A DNA stretch of 64,000 bases from Arion vulgaris (GCA_020796225.1 CM036755.1:43566306-43630305), one strand, 5' to 3'; shown: positions 43,601 through 54,399, counted from the stretch's first letter. The notes: generated from the letters alone by a model not told the origin. Made by a program: numbers and translations.

Positions 43601-46600
43601 GATAACAGATACAATGGGCACTCATGAAACAACTAGAAGACCTGGATTTTGCAGAAGATCTGGCATTGCTGTCCCACAATCACGCACAGATTAAAGATAA
43701 AACGAATACCCTAAATAATAAGTCTCAGCAACTAGGTTTGAAAATACACACGGGAAAGACCAAGGTCATGAGAATAAATGCAGTAAATGTAAACCGAATA
43801 ATGCTGGAGAAAACAGCTCTACAGGATGTAGAATCATACACATACCTTGGTAGCAACATAGACACAGGAGGAATAAACAAAGATGTCAAGATAAGAATAC
43901 AAAAAACAAGGGAAACTTTATTGTATTGAGTAAGATATGGAAGTCAAAGGAGATCAAAACAAACACAAAGCTGAGAATCTTTCAATCAAATGTGAAGTCA
44001 GTGCTGTTCTATGGCTCGGAAAAATGGAAGACAACAAAAGAAATCACCAGAAAACTGCAGACCTTCGTAAATGGATGTTTATGTAGAATAGAGGGACTGA
44101 GCTGGTATGTAGATTACAAATGAGGAACTCAGAGAAAGAACTAAGCAGATACCAGTGCAAACTGAGCTAAGGAAGAGACGCTGGTGATGGATAGGACATA
44201 CATTGAGAAGACCGACCGGAAGCATTGCAAGACAGGCACTGTTTGGAACCCGCAGGGAAAGAGGAGAAGGGGAAGGCCTATACAGACCTGGAGAAAGAGC
44301 TGGAGGTCGATATTAAAAGGATAGGTAAAACATGGAAAGAATTGAAAGGGATGGCAAGAGAGGAAGAGCTGGAAGAGAAGTTTGTTGAAGACCTGTGCTC
44401 CATTGGGAATTGAAAGGTGAAGAAGAAGCTAACCCCACTCCCAACCTCCTTAGCCGCCTCCTGTGGCAAGTAACAGTGGTTCTATTCTTGACACCCCTAA
44501 TTTGGGCCCCGGTAACCACTCGATTAATCTTATCTCATAATATCTTGTTTAATGAACCATTGAGAAAATTGATGATGCAACAGCTAGAGACCAAGAAGAG
44601 AGGGGAACTGTTGAGGTCTTATGCTCCACAAGGAGCTGAGAGGAATAAGCCAGACATTTAAACGTGTGTGTTGTTAATATAGCATGTACTTGTTGAATAT
44701 CTGTTGATATTTGTAATGGAAAGTTTGTTATTGTTGTCACCTGTGTTGGTTTACCTGTACAGATGTCTCTCTTGTTACCTAGTCAACAGGACCAAGTCAC
44801 TCTCTGGGAGCTAATGTACAGAAAGTGTTGGCGATGATGAAACAGCACAACCCCACACTCTGCTCACAGGTGCAGGACAATGAAGAATATCAAAGCTCAA
44901 AAAGTCCATCATCCAATATTACAAATATGGACCAGGATTTGAGTGACCTACTAACACAATTGCAAGATGAATTTGGACAATTAAGTAGGTCAGTAGACAT
45001 TTTATATTTTCCTGTGCAAATACATCATCCACTTGTCCCCACCCACATGCCACCCATGATGTGTGTAAATCAAATCAGAAAGTATGACTTCAACAAACCG
45101 AAGAGAACAACATAGAATTCCAACTAAAAAACGTGTTGCACACTCACTTATTATCTAACTTACACACCTATCATCTTCACCTACACACAATCTTATCTTC
45201 ACTTACACATCTATTATCTTCACTTACACACATTTTATCTTCACTTACACACATTTTAACTTCACTTACGCACATTTTAACTTCACCTACACACAATCTT
45301 ATCTTCACTTACACACACAATCTTCATGCCATCCATTATGAGATATACATCTCCAACATTAACATTTATCTTATTGGTCACAGTAAACATCATGAACTTG
45401 TGGAGCAGATGTATGCAGCCAGAGATGTCCGAGTCCAGAACAAGCTGGAACAAGAGCTGGACATGCTGGTAGATAGCATGGAATACAAGAGCAGACAGAT
45501 ATCCAGTATTAAGCAGCATCAACGGAAGGTTTGCCCTATAGTTTATTATTAGTATAACTCATATACACCTGTCAAATACACTTCAAGAATTACCTGTCAT
45601 GTTCACGGGGCATACCTTTGACAGAATTGCCTGGTCCTGACAAAATGTTAATAGATCTCAGTGAACAAAACGGTGAGGAAAAGATGATTGTGCTGGATAG
45701 AACATACCTTGAGAACATATCTTGGAACCCATACGTGCCCGTATGGTGTCGGGGCTTGCAAGAGAAGCAAAGAATAGTAACATTGCGATCTACAAGGCAT
45801 GTCGTAAGAGGCAACTGAAATAGGACCTAGGGAAGCTACCATAGTAAATAAAAAACGTAGCAGAAATAGGATATGCTGGCCTACTTGTAGGTGCATAACT
45901 GGCACAACCTACAATCGCTCTTACGTACAGATTACATACAAATCACACAGAGTGGTTAACAAGTGGTCTAAATGGAACGTTCGAAGAAGAAGGAACCCAC
46001 AGGGAAAGTGAAAGTTTGGAGGTAGAGACAAACGATATACAGAAGAGCTGGAAGGAGCTGTAGGATATAGTTAAAGATAGCAAGAATTGGCATGAATTGG
46101 TTGAGGGCCTAATGCTCCCAATCAGGGTTAAAAAGGCATAAGACAGAGAGTTCCTGTACCGCTACCCAGAAAGTAAAACAGTAATATGTAAGAATACAAC
46201 CTACTGACTGGTCTGGACAGAGAGTTATTGTGGAAACTATTAAAACGCTATGGAGTTCCACCCAAGATTGCAAACCTAATAAAGGAAACATATGAAGGAA
46301 TGAAATGCAGAGTCAATTGAGGGGCAATTGACGGAATCCTTTCATATAAGAACGGGTGTGAGACAGGGATGCCTGTTCACCATTCCTGTTCTTGCTGGCC
46401 ATAGATTGCATCATGAAATCAACAACAGATAACAGATGGGGAATACAATGGGCACTCATGAAACAACTAGAAGACCTGGATTTTGCAGATGATCTGGCAT
46501 TGCTGTCACACAATCACGCACAGATTAAAGATAAAACGAATACCCTAAATAATAAGTCTCAGCAACTAGGTTTGAAAATACACAGGGGAAATATATCTGT

Positions 46601-48640
46601 CCTAGATCCAATGTTACCACACTGATATGTAAGAATGCAACATACTGACTGGTTCTGTCACTACGACTAATAGAAAAATATCTGTCCTAGATCCAATGTT
46701 ACCACACTGATATGTAAGAATACAACATACTGACTGGTTCGGTCACTACGACTGACAGAAAAATATCTGTCCTAGATCCAATGTTACCACACTGATATAT
46801 AAGAATGCAACACACTGACTGGTTCTGTCACTATGACTGATAGAAAAATATCTGTCCTAGATCCAATGTTACCACACTGATATGTAAGAATGCAACATAC
46901 TGACTGGTTCTGTCACTACGACTGACAGAAAAATATCTGTCCTAGATCCAATGTTTCTGCACTACTAAAAGAACAAAAACAAAGAGTTCAAACATCAAAT
47001 TCTTTGTGGGATTCTTGAACGGAAGATGTCTGGAACAGCCAGATCAGGCTTATTCTTCTTTGAATGTGTCCAGCGACTGACCATACTAGTTCGATTTTGA
47101 TTGATGAGCCTACTCATATACTTGTCGTACTGTTCTTTGCCACACCAATCTTCAATCCCAGCTCCCACAGTCTAGTAATTGACGGGTATTGGTTTAGATG
47201 AAAATCTTCTCTGGCCACACTCTATGAGGGTATTCAAAATGTCAGCTCTGTCCATTGGCTGGCCTCCTGATGTAGTGGTAGAGCCTGTCTGCTCTCTCAT
47301 TGCCAACGACACCCATGTGCCTCGATACAAAGACAAGTGTAATTCTGCAAATTGTTGACGCCTGCAGTGATTCATTCCTTTGCCTGCCTATCGAACCAGC
47401 CTCCACCTTGCGGATCATACTCTATGAATCACTCAGAATGCGCTTGCATGAGTATAGTTTTGTGACTCCAGCCAGAGTAGTGCATTAGTCACCGCCAGTA
47501 CCTCCATTGTCATGCTGCTTGTTGTCACACTTAATGCACCACTGGCTTCCTTGACCATTCTGTCACATGAGTTTACAGAGAAGGCCGATGCAGACTTTTC
47601 GTGACGAACTACCGATCCATCCGTGTAAATCACAACGTTGCCTGCATTGCAGTTTTCATCAATGATAGCTTTGACGTCTGCATCCAACGCCACAGGATTT
47701 CCCTCTCTGCAGCCTTTGTCAAAATTAATGATGGTTGAAAAGTGTTCCCGTATATCAAAGTCATCGGTATCCATTCTTCCCCATAGTCAATATTGTTGAG
47801 CCCGTATACCAGTTGAACAGTATCTGTGGCACAGCCAACCCATGACTTGTCCCTCTTTAACCGATTTCCACCACTGGTGTTGAGCAGCTCATGCAATGGG
47901 TGATCTAGCTATCTTGTGGTCTATACTCCATTGTCGGAAAATCTAGGAGAAACCTAATCATCAAACAGTGTGTCCCTTGTGCAACCGAGGATGATGCGCA
48001 TAGCTTCGTTCTGTATTCTCTCCAGTCTTTCAATTTGCGTTTTGCTGACAGTGAGGATGGCCATTGCATATTCAATGGTGGCAAGAACCAGTGTCTGATA
48101 CAGGATGACAAGCAGCCGTTGCTCGATGTTAACAGCCGCCATGACTCTCATTGCCGCCAAACCTTTGCATGTCTTGACAATGACATACTCAACATGTTCC
48201 CTGAAACACAGACTACGGTGAAATGTCACACCCAAAAATTTCATCGATTTAGCTACGGACAAACCAACGTCGCTGAGAAATGCAAGGATGTGTGAAAGTA
48301 ATGAGAAATATAAGGTTTGTAAAAGTGTGGAAAAACTTACATTTCAGATGTGAATAATGAATTGTCTTGGTTTTGTCTATATTTGCAGCAGATGGAGGAT
48401 GCAAGCAAGACTCAAAGACAGTCAGACAAAAAAACAGAAAAACCAAAAAGACCACACACAGTATGCAGCAAATATCATCATCATGAGGACAGTAAGAATA
48501 TGAATAGAAATCGACTGAAACCTAGCAGTTGTAAGCAGCCAGTAGGTAACTCGGCACTGGGGAAACCTGCACTATTCATGCTAAGAGACATGAAGAAACT
48601 ACAGAGTACCTTGAGAAGAGAGGATCTTTGTTGGGAGTAG
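34371..48640 (+). CDS. CEP57: CEP57/CEP57L1 orthologue, whole gene (eight exons seen)
   Basis: Centrosomal, microtubule-binding coiled-coil protein. The eight exons give 546 codons from 34371, or 513 residues from the first in-frame ATG (34470), against about 500 in human CEP57. Landmarks in order: [26 protein letters not shown] at the start of the centrosome-localising coiled coil; [30 protein letters not shown]; a basic [10 protein letters not shown] stretch; [31 protein letters not shown]; the microtubule-binding segment [34 protein letters not shown]; and the C-terminal [19 protein letters not shown]. All splice phases agree and there are no internal stops. An acceptor-like CACTCAG before 34371 suggests at least one more upstream exon. 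Introns hold LINEs, a mariner, SINEs and arrays. I see no AATAAA before the 49.45-kb array. Confidence 0.93.
34660..35035 (+). mobile_element. LINE fragment, RNase H end (family D)
   Basis: [20 protein letters not shown] then [15 protein letters not shown]. It lies in the first CEP57 intron seen, 50 bp past the exon donor. Confidence 0.75.
35618..35830 (+). CDS. CEP57: CEP57 exon, start of coiled coil
   Basis: Acceptor catgttacag, phase 1; encodes [19 protein letters not shown], a near match to human [20 protein letters not shown]. Donor AGAG|gtatgt, which is tandemly duplicated 25 bp downstream. Confidence 0.92.
35821..35870 (+). repeat. CEP57: Tandem duplication of a CEP57 splice donor
   Basis: ACTAGAGgtatgttgttggt occurs twice, 25 bp apart. 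Using the second donor would shift the frame, so the first (exon end 35830) is taken. Confidence 0.85.
35980..36085. repeat. Short tandem repeat with donor-like GGTAAGAAT
   Basis: Three imperfect copies of CCTGTGCCAAGGTAAGAATT in the intron before the 36142 exon. Confidence 0.75.
36142..36380 (+). CDS. CEP57: CEP57 exon, coiled coil, with GC donor
   Basis: Acceptor taattttcag, phase 1; encodes [20 protein letters not shown] ... [19 protein letters not shown]. It must end at GAG (36378-36380) because the next exon continues SKIKELEKK in register with human ALAEKKMQELE. The donor is therefore GCAAGT, a GC-AG intron. Confidence 0.9.
36381..36545. repeat. Tandem duplication, about 95-bp period, at the GC donor
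   Basis: TTGTTGTGTCCTGCTAACTC and CCAGTCTAATGTTGGTTTGT occur twice directly after the exon. Confidence 0.85.
36680..36920 (+). mobile_element. SINE-like fragment (family D body)
   Basis: AACCTGCTGCCTTGCAGC, ACAAGCACTAGAGCTCCAAA and TTCTTGGCAAAGGC. Short GTGTTAGATTAGCAACAGTT repeats follow to 37025. Confidence 0.7.
37225..37445 (-). mobile_element. SINE-like element (family C)
   Basis: Minus strand: GAAGCAAAGAATAG, TAAGAGGTGACTGATGTAGG, GTGCTGGCCTATTTGTAGG and GCATAACTGGTACAACGTAC. Other copies: 42025-42400 (two), 45735-45985, 33845-33955. Confidence 0.78.
37495..37655. repeat. Minisatellite, 26-bp unit
   Basis: GATGAAGAGCTGACTCTGCC plus TGAAGA, six near-perfect copies. Confidence 0.95.
37840..38065. 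repeat. Minisatellite, 16-17-bp unit
   Basis: TCATCTTACTGTTGTA and TCATCTTACACTTACA; about 13 copies. The same unit reappears at 40430-40545 beyond the LINE/mariner block, so that block probably inserted into this array. Confidence 0.92.
38066..40425 (+). mobile_element. LINE (RT to 3' end), split by a mariner
   Basis: [40 protein letters not shown] (near 38370) and [18 protein letters not shown] precede the mariner. [20 protein letters not shown] follows (40200-40255), ending in a TGATTGATTGA tail. Frameshifts present. Confidence 0.85.
38687..39948 (+). mobile_element. mariner element with defective transposase
   Basis: Terminal inverted repeats AGTAAGCCACAAA (38687-38699, inverse 39936-39948), TA on each side (38685-38686, 39949-39950), length 1262 bp. 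Transposase pieces in several frames: [20 protein letters not shown] (first catalytic D), [15 protein letters not shown] (second), [17 protein letters not shown] (third), a DD34D arrangement. The N-terminal part is scrambled. Confidence 0.9.
40430..40560. repeat. Continuation of the 16-17-bp array
   Basis: CATCTTACTGTTGTAT units and TAAAATAATCTTATGTGTA, ending just before the CEP57 exon at 40579. Confidence 0.85.
40579..40656 (+). CDS. CEP57: CEP57 exon, 26 codons
   Basis: Acceptor gttgttacag, phase 0; [24 protein letters not shown]; donor gtttgt. Confidence 0.9.
40715..40960 (-). mobile_element. tRNA-derived SINE (second copy of the 1862-2085 family)
   Basis: Shares, with divergence, GGCAGAAGTGGCACATCACC and GCAGAGAGTGTTAACA; the minus strand has GTTTGAATCTGGACC as B box. 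Confidence 0.65.
41345..41560 (+). mobile_element. SINE-like element (copy of 25755-25990)
   Basis: GAGATTGAGTTTCTAGTCCT and CAGTTAAAAATCAAGAGTG, ending 30 bp before a CEP57 exon. Confidence 0.6.
41591..41860 (+). CDS. CEP57: CEP57 exon, linker and FVAGK motif
   Basis: Acceptor cttcttccag, 90 codons, phase 0, donor gtaatt. It opens with a short repeated peptide (AQGxD units, 41609-41672), then a basic stretch and [15 protein letters not shown], matching human HYRLCLGDMPFVAGK. Confidence 0.92.
42025..42400 (+). mobile_element. Two adjacent SINE-like elements (family C)
   Basis: Each has CCCGAAAGGGAAGCAAAGAA-like, GGCATGTCGTAAGAGG and CTACCTAGTAAATA; the second continues to GGTGCATAACTGGCACAATG and CAAATCACAAAGTGGTTAAC. 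Confidence 0.82.
42490..42720. repeat. Triplicated 74-bp repeat leading into a LINE
   Basis: TATCTCTGACCACAACACAG through GAAATGCTTGAGGAAGGCAG; three copies, the last one running into the LINE at 42705. Confidence 0.9.
42705..43075 (+). mobile_element. LINE 3' end (family B outer type)
   Basis: [38 protein letters not shown] and [20 protein letters not shown], the same as 18405-18607 plus 19975-20155. Confidence 0.85.
43370..44420 (+). mobile_element. LINE fragment (family F)
   Basis: [75 protein letters not shown] and [20 protein letters not shown]. Part of the RT after GVRQGCL is deleted, as in the copy at 46200-46590. A family D SINE piece follows (44440-44530, minus). Confidence 0.85.
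44783..44988 (+). CDS. CEP57: CEP57 exon, start of microtubule-binding domain
   Basis: Acceptor ttgttacctag; [20 protein letters not shown] ... [16 protein letters not shown]; donor AGTAG|gtcagt, phase 2. Aligns with human STSPSHAVVANVQLVLHLMK ... LQTLQDEFGQMS. Confidence 0.93.
45130..45340. repeat. Minisatellite, 21-bp unit, just upstream of a CEP57 exon
   Basis: CTTCACTTACACACATTTTA and variants, about nine copies. Confidence 0.92.
45384..45528 (+). CDS. CEP57: CEP57 exon, microtubule-binding domain
   Basis: Acceptor ttggtcacag, phase 2; (S)[34 protein letters not shown]; donor gtttgc, phase 0 out. It aligns without a gap to human FDHQQLAKLIQ..KLECELEALVGRMEAKANQI. Confidence 0.93.
45735..45985 (+). 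mobile_element. SINE-like element (family C)
   Basis: GAGAAGCAAAGAATAGTAAC, GGCATGTCGTAAGAGG, GGTGCATAACTGGCACAACC and CAAATCACACAGAGTGGTTA. Confidence 0.82.
46200..46590 (+). mobile_element. LINE fragment (family F), second copy
   Basis: Nearly identical to 43380-43750, with the same [15 protein letters not shown] junction and [20 protein letters not shown]; truncated where the next array starts. Confidence 0.85.
46588..46960. repeat. Minisatellite, about 85-bp unit
   Basis: ATATCTGTCCTAGATCCAAT, GTTACCACACTGATATGTAA and GAATGCAACATACTGACTGG; four copies plus part. Confidence 0.93.
46985..48295 (-). mobile_element. RNase-H LINE (family A), antisense in the last CEP57 intron
   Basis: Minus frames: [60 protein letters not shown]. 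It covers the region matching 29400-30600; 5' truncated about 95 bp before the last CEP57 exon. Confidence 0.88.
48389..48640 (+). CDS. CEP57: CEP57 last exon
   Basis: Acceptor tatatttgcag; [15 protein letters not shown]... ending [19 protein letters not shown] and TAG (48638-48640). The human tail is LLKDMQSIQNSLQSSSLCWDY. It lies about 100 bp from an antisense LINE fragment. Confidence 0.92.
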   Translation, partial: QMEDASKTQRQSDKKTEKPKRPHTVCSKYHHHEDSKNMNRNRLKPSSCKQPVGNSALGKPALFMLRDMKKLQSTLRREDLCWE

Positions 48641-48799
48641 TACCGAACCCAAGTTATTGGATATGTGTCCGGAGAGTCATCGGTTAGTCCAGACATTCAG
48701 TCTCATTGACTATTCCAGCTTATTTCTTGTACTAGTAAATCTCTTTGTGCTCCCAACGGAACATAGGGCTACAACTGTTGTACAGCTACTGCTTCTACA

Positions 48800-49050
48800 T
48801 TTCTTTGTTCCCAGACATAAGCCATGTAGTAGACAACAGACATGAGCCTCATTGCGGACAACATACATGAGCCATGTAGCAGACAACAGACATGAGCCTC
48901 ATTGCGGACAACATACATGAGCCATGAGCAGACAACAGACATGAGCCTCGTTGGACACAGACATGAGCCATGTAGCAGACAACAGACATGAGCCTCGTTG
49001 CGGACAACATACATGAGCCTCGTTGCTGACAACATACATGGATTTTGAAA
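48800..49050. repeat. Minisatellite, about 50-bp unit, 3' of CEP57
   Basis: GACAACAGACATGAGCCTCA, TTGCGGACAACATACATGAG and CCATGTAGCA; about five copies. 49050-49450 has no gene seen. Confidence 0.9.
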
Positions 49051-49451
49051 CAGGGAAGAAAATTGTAGCCAACATGAATGTCACCCTAAGTAAGCCATGT
49101 GACAGATGTGTGCACAATGAACATATCACATAGACAGAGACATAGAAGTTATTAAACAAGAAGACAACAGATGGTAACAGAATGTCAAGTTTTGGGTCAG
49201 GAAGAGCTCAGTAAATGAAATAGCAGAACTGACTGTACTGTGATCTCAGTTGTCATGTTGTCAGACTTCATAAGATAATCTACGAAATATCCATCTGTAC
49301 TCATACCATTGCCAGATTTATATCCACAAAAACGTGCCAAAAATGTTTTGAAGATCCGTCCCATTTATAATTTGTGATAAATATGAATGATATGTTTTAT
49401 TAGCAAAATTGTTGTGTAGTTTACATGATTCTAATTTGAAATAACTGTTCT

Positions 49452-52400
49452 ACTTCTCATGTTCTTACTTCTCATGTTCTTACTTCTCATCTTCTTCTCA
49501 TGTTCTTACTTCTCATGTTCTTACTTCTCATGTTCTTACTTCTCATGTTCTTACTTCATGTTCTTACTTCTCATCTTCTTACTTCCATCTTCTTACTTCA
49601 TCTCTTCTCTCATGTTCTTACTTCTCATGTTCTTACTTCTCATGTTCTTACTTCTATCTTCTTACTTTCATCTTCTTCTCATGTTCTTACTTCTCATCTT
49701 CTTCTCATGTTCTTACTTCTCATCTTCTTCTCATGTTCTTACTTCTCATCTTCTTACTTCTCATCTTCTTACTTCTCATCTTCTTCTCATGTGCTTACTT
49801 CTCATCTTCTTACTTCATGTTCTTATTTCTCATCTTCTTACTTCTCATGTGCTTACTTTCATCTTCTTACTTCATCTTCTCTCATGTGCTTACTTCTCAT
49901 CTTCTTACTTCATGTTCTTACTTTCATCTTCTTACTTCATGTTCTTACTTCTCATGTTCTTACTTCATCTTCTTCATGTTCTTACTTCTCATCTTCTTAC
50001 TTCTCATCTTCTTACTTCTCATCTTCTTACTTCTCATCTTCTTCTAATGTGCTTACTTCTCATCTTCTTACTTCTCATCTTCTTACTTCTCATGTTCTTA
50101 CTTCTCATGTTCTTACTTCTCATGTTCTTACTTCTCATCTTCTTCTCATGTTCTTACTTCTCATGTTCTTACTTCTCATCTTCTTACTTCTCATCTTCTT
50201 ACTTCTCATCTTCTTACTTCTCATCTTCTTACTTCTCATGTGCTTACTTCTCATCTTCTTACTTCTCATCTTCTTCTAATGTGCTTACTTCTCATCTTCT
50301 TACTTCTCATGTTCTTACTTCTCATCTTCTTCTCATGTTCTTACTTCTCATCTTCTTACTTCTCATGTTCTTACTTCTCATCTTCTTACTTCTCATCTTC
50401 TTCTCATGTTCTTACTTCTCATCTTCTTCTCATGTTCTTACTTCTCATCTTCTTCTCATGTTCTTACTTCTCATCTTCTTACTTCTCATGTTCTTATTTC
50501 CCATCTTCTTCTCATGTTCTTACTTCTCATGTGCTTACTTCTCATCTTCTTACTTCTCATCTTCTTCTAATGTGCTTACTTCTCATGTTCTTACTTCTCA
50601 TCTTCTTACTTCTCATCTTCTTACTTCTCATGTTCTTACTTCTCATGTTCTTACTTCTCATCTTCTTCTCATGTTCTTACTTCTCATGTTCTTACTTCTC
50701 ATGTTCTTACTTCTATCTTCTTCTATGTGCTTACTTCTCATCTTCTTACTTCATGTTCTTACTTCATCTTCTTCCATGTTCTTACTTCTCATCTTCTTAC
50801 TTCTCATGTTCTTACTTCTCATCTTCTTCTCATGTTCTTACTTCTCATCTTCTTATCTTCTTCTCATGTTCTTACTTCTCATCTTCTTCTCATGTTCTTA
50901 CTTCTCATGTTCTTACTTCTCATCTTCTTACTTCTCATGTTCTTACTTCTCATGTTCTTACGTCTCATGTTCTTACTTCTCATGTTCTTACTTCTCATGT
51001 GCTTACTTCTCATGTTCTTACGTCTCATGTTCTTACTTCTCATGTTCTTACTTCTCATGTGCTTACTTCTCATGTTCTTACGTCTCATGTTCTTACTTCT
51101 CATGTTCTTACTTCTCATGTGCTTACTTCTCATCTTCTTACTTCTCATCTTCTTACTTCTCATGTGCTTACTTCTCATCCTCTTACTTCTCATGTGCTTA
51201 CTTCTCATCTTCTTACTTCTCATGTTCTTACTTCTCATGTTCTTACTTCTCATCTTCTTCTCATGTTCTTACTTCTCATCTTCTTCTCATGTTCTTACTT
51301 CTCATCTTCTTACTTCTCATGTTCTTACTTCTCATCTTCTTCTCATGTTCTTACTTATCATGTTCTTACTTCTCATGTTCTTACTTCTCATGTTCTTACT
51401 TCTCATCTTCTTCTCATGTTCTTACTTCTCATCTTCTTCTCATGTTCTTACTTCTCATGTTCTTACTTCTCATCTTCTTCTCATCTTCTTACTTCTCATC
51501 TTCTTCTCATGTTCTTACTTCTCATCTTCTTACTTCTCATGTTCTTACTTCTCATCTTCTTACTTCTCATCTTCTTCTCATGTTCTTACTTCATCTCTTC
51601 TCATGTTCTTACTTCTCATCTTCTTCTCATGTTCTTACTTCTCATGTTCTTACTTCTATCTTCTTCTCATGTTCTTACTTCCATCTTCTTCTCATGTTCT
51701 TACTTCTCATGTTCTTACTTCTCATGTTCTTACTTCTCATGTTCTTACGTCTCATGTTCTTACTTCTCATGTTCTTACTTCTCATGTGCTTACTTCTCAT
51801 GTTCTTACGTCTCATGTTCTTACTTCTCATGTTCTTACTTCTCATGTGCTTACTTCTCATGTTCTTACGTCTCATGTTCTTACTTCTCATCTTCTTACTT
51901 CTCATCTTCTTACTTCTCATGTGCTTACTTCTCATCTTCTTACTTCTCATCTTCTTACTTCTCATGTGCTTACTTCTCATCTTCTTACTTCTCATGTTCT
52001 TACTTCTCATGTTCTTACTTCATGTTCTTACTTCATCATTCTTCTCATGTTCTTACTTCTCATGTTCTTACTTCTCATGTTCTACTTCCATCTTCTTCTC
52101 ATGTTCTTACTTCTCATGTTCTTACTTCTCATGTTCTTACTTCTATCTTCTTCTCATGTTCTTACTTCTCATGTTCTTACTTCTCATCTTCTTCTCATGT
52201 TCTTACTTCTCATGTTCTTACTTCTCATGTTCTTACTTCTCATGTTCTTACGTCTCATGTTCTTACTTCTCATGTTCTTACTTCTCATGTTCTTACGTCT
52301 CATGTTCTTACTTCTCATGTTCTTACTTCTCATGTGCTTACTTCTCATGTTCTTACGTCTCATGTTCTTACTTCTCATGTTCTTACTTCTCATGTGCTTA

Positions 52401-52645
52401 CTTCTCATGTTCTTACGTCTCATGTTCTTACTTCTCATGTTCTTACTTCTCATGTGCTTACTTCTCATCTTCTTACTTCTCATCTTCTTACTTCTCATGT
52501 GCTTACTTCTCATCTTCTTACTTCTCATCTTCTTACTTCTCATGTTCTTACTTCTCATCTTCTTACTTCTCATGTTCTTACGTCTCATGTGCTTACTTCT
52601 CATGTTCTTACTTCTCATCTTCTTACCTCTCATCTTCTTCTTTAT
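49452..52645. repeat. 3.2-kb array of a 15-bp unit
   Basis: Unit TTCTTACTTCTCATG, with TTCTTACTTCTCATC, TGCTTAC, TTACGTCTCATG and short TTCTTC variants; roughly 210 units. A 60-bp higher-order block (four units with one CGT and one TGC variant) repeats near 50935-51130, 51725-51880 and 52235-52460. Three plus frames and one minus frame lack stops over long distances, so predicted proteins up to 1066 codons are artefacts. Confidence 0.95.
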
Positions 52646-52885
52646 GTTCGTTTTTATGACCAATTTTAATCACTCTTTGTGATATGTTTGATCTTTGCCA
52701 ATAACGTGTATACATTGTACATTGGTTTGGTAGGCCCCTAAACGCATAGACTTGTACACGTTTAGGACATGTGCATCCGATTTCAGCCAAACCTCCTTAG
52801 TCGCCTCCTCTTATGACCTGTGGCAGGTAACAGTGGTTCTATTCTTTATACCCCAGATTTGGGCCCTGGTAACCACTTGCAAGCA
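52645..52885 (-). mobile_element. SINE-like element (family D)
   Basis: Minus strand: AAGTGGTTACCAGGGCCCAA, GCTGAAATCGGATGCACATG and ATTAAAATTGGTCATAAA, with a purine-rich tail running straight into the 15-bp array. Confidence 0.82.
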
Positions 52886-53224
52886 TTCTCATGTTTTTAC
52901 TTCAAATTTGGTCATTTGGAAAGTTGTGCCAGGGGATAGCGATTTCATACTGCATATACATTCTTACAGACAATAGACCAATCAGAGATCATGAATTTTT
53001 GGCAGACTTTCCTGTAAGGAGGCTGTACATTCTTTCCTTTAAATTACATACTTCCTGTAAGATGTGTTGTAGATAGTCATGTGTGTTTCAGTTACTTTTA
53101 AGTACTTGCAACTATTCGTTTCATTTTCAACAAATATTCATTGATTTATCATTGTTGAGCTTTGGTAATAGTGAAATGAAAATTGTGGCATATCCTTTAC
53201 AGGACATAGCCATCAACCATAGTA

Positions 53225-53430
53225 AACGAGTCGTTGATTTTCTAGGCAACACTTATACGTTCAGTAGTTTGCCATTGCTTTCTGAAAGGTGAGGTCCGCA
53301 GTTACCTTTTTGTAAAAATCCCACGGAAACAAATGTGCTTCCAAACTTGCCCACCGTGGAGTTTGAACCAGGAATGCTTGGGTTTGTGATCGAGCTCACT
53401 ACCTCGTGAGCTACAGACGCTCACTTGATA
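53225..53430 (-). mobile_element. tRNA-derived SINE
   Basis: Minus strand: AGTGAGCGTCTGTAGCTCAC (A-box region) and CCTGGTTCAAACTCC (B box). The distal part is shared with 7925-8005. Confidence 0.7.
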
Positions 53431-53449
53431 ATAATACTAAATGAAATAT

Positions 53450-54370
53450 ACCTAAAATAAATTAGAAAGTAATATAGTTGAGAATAGTTCATAAGTACGT
53501 TCCAACTTCACTGCAACGGGTCACCCCATAATTGCTCCGTTTCTGTGCCAATGAAAATCACACTAAATGCTAACAACTGTGAAATGTTTCCTGTGTGAAC
53601 TAATTCCAGAATGAAACAGCGCGTACACCACATAAAGCAACCTGCACCGCATAAAATGCATATGGCGTCGCTAATGTAGCAACACAAAACTGTTCATCAC
53701 TTGAATTGCAATTCTTGTCGAAGGAACATCAATCACGACAAAATCCAGCTTTCAGCACCCGCAATATAACTGCATACTGCAGATTGAGCTTGTTCGTCAT
53801 AACCGCTGTCCGCCATTTTCTGAATACACACTAACACACAAAAACCCACTTTTGACACAGCAAAAGCATTCCATGTAACATTCATAGCTCACAGCGTTGC
53901 TCAAGCTCTTACTCAGTAGCTCGGCAAAGGAAACCTAAAAATACCCTACCAAACATGTCGGAAATGCGCTAGCAAAGTCGTGTTCAGAATCAAACAGTTC
54001 TGACTTTGAATGGCCCTCCCGCATTCCACCATTGCTGGCCAAGTTTTCCAATTGAAGGATAATAATATAATAATTTGTAATTTCATATATTCTAAATTGT
54101 AAGAAAAAACTAATGTAACATCTGTACATTACCTACCAGGATAAATTCATAATAATAACAAATAAATTCTCTGACTTCAACTAAATTGAAGTAAAAAAGA
54201 TATAAGGAATTAGGCTTATAAAAGCCAATCTGACAACCCTGCCATCAAGCATCAAATCCAATGATACAGAGTTGCTAGATTATGGTCCTTGTTAGAAGTT
54301 AACAATATTATTGTTTTAAATGATGCTCAGCGAGTGACATTTTGGCTATATTATGAATATCTGTAAAATA
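53450..54370. other. No gene seen; contains a YY1-like motif
   Basis: Unlike its surroundings this stretch has little repetition. CCGCCATTTTC (53811-53821) resembles a YY1 site near a transcription start. No open frame or splice structure is convincing. Confidence 0.35.
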
Positions 54371-54399
54371 GCTGAATGAGGAATTCATCATATTTATGT

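Noticed and set aside
49459..52682. Open frames of 1066, 809 and 651 codons in overlapping plus frames
   Set aside because: They arise because the 15-bp unit has no stop in those frames; the peptides are simple FLLLM, SYFSC and LTSHV repeats.
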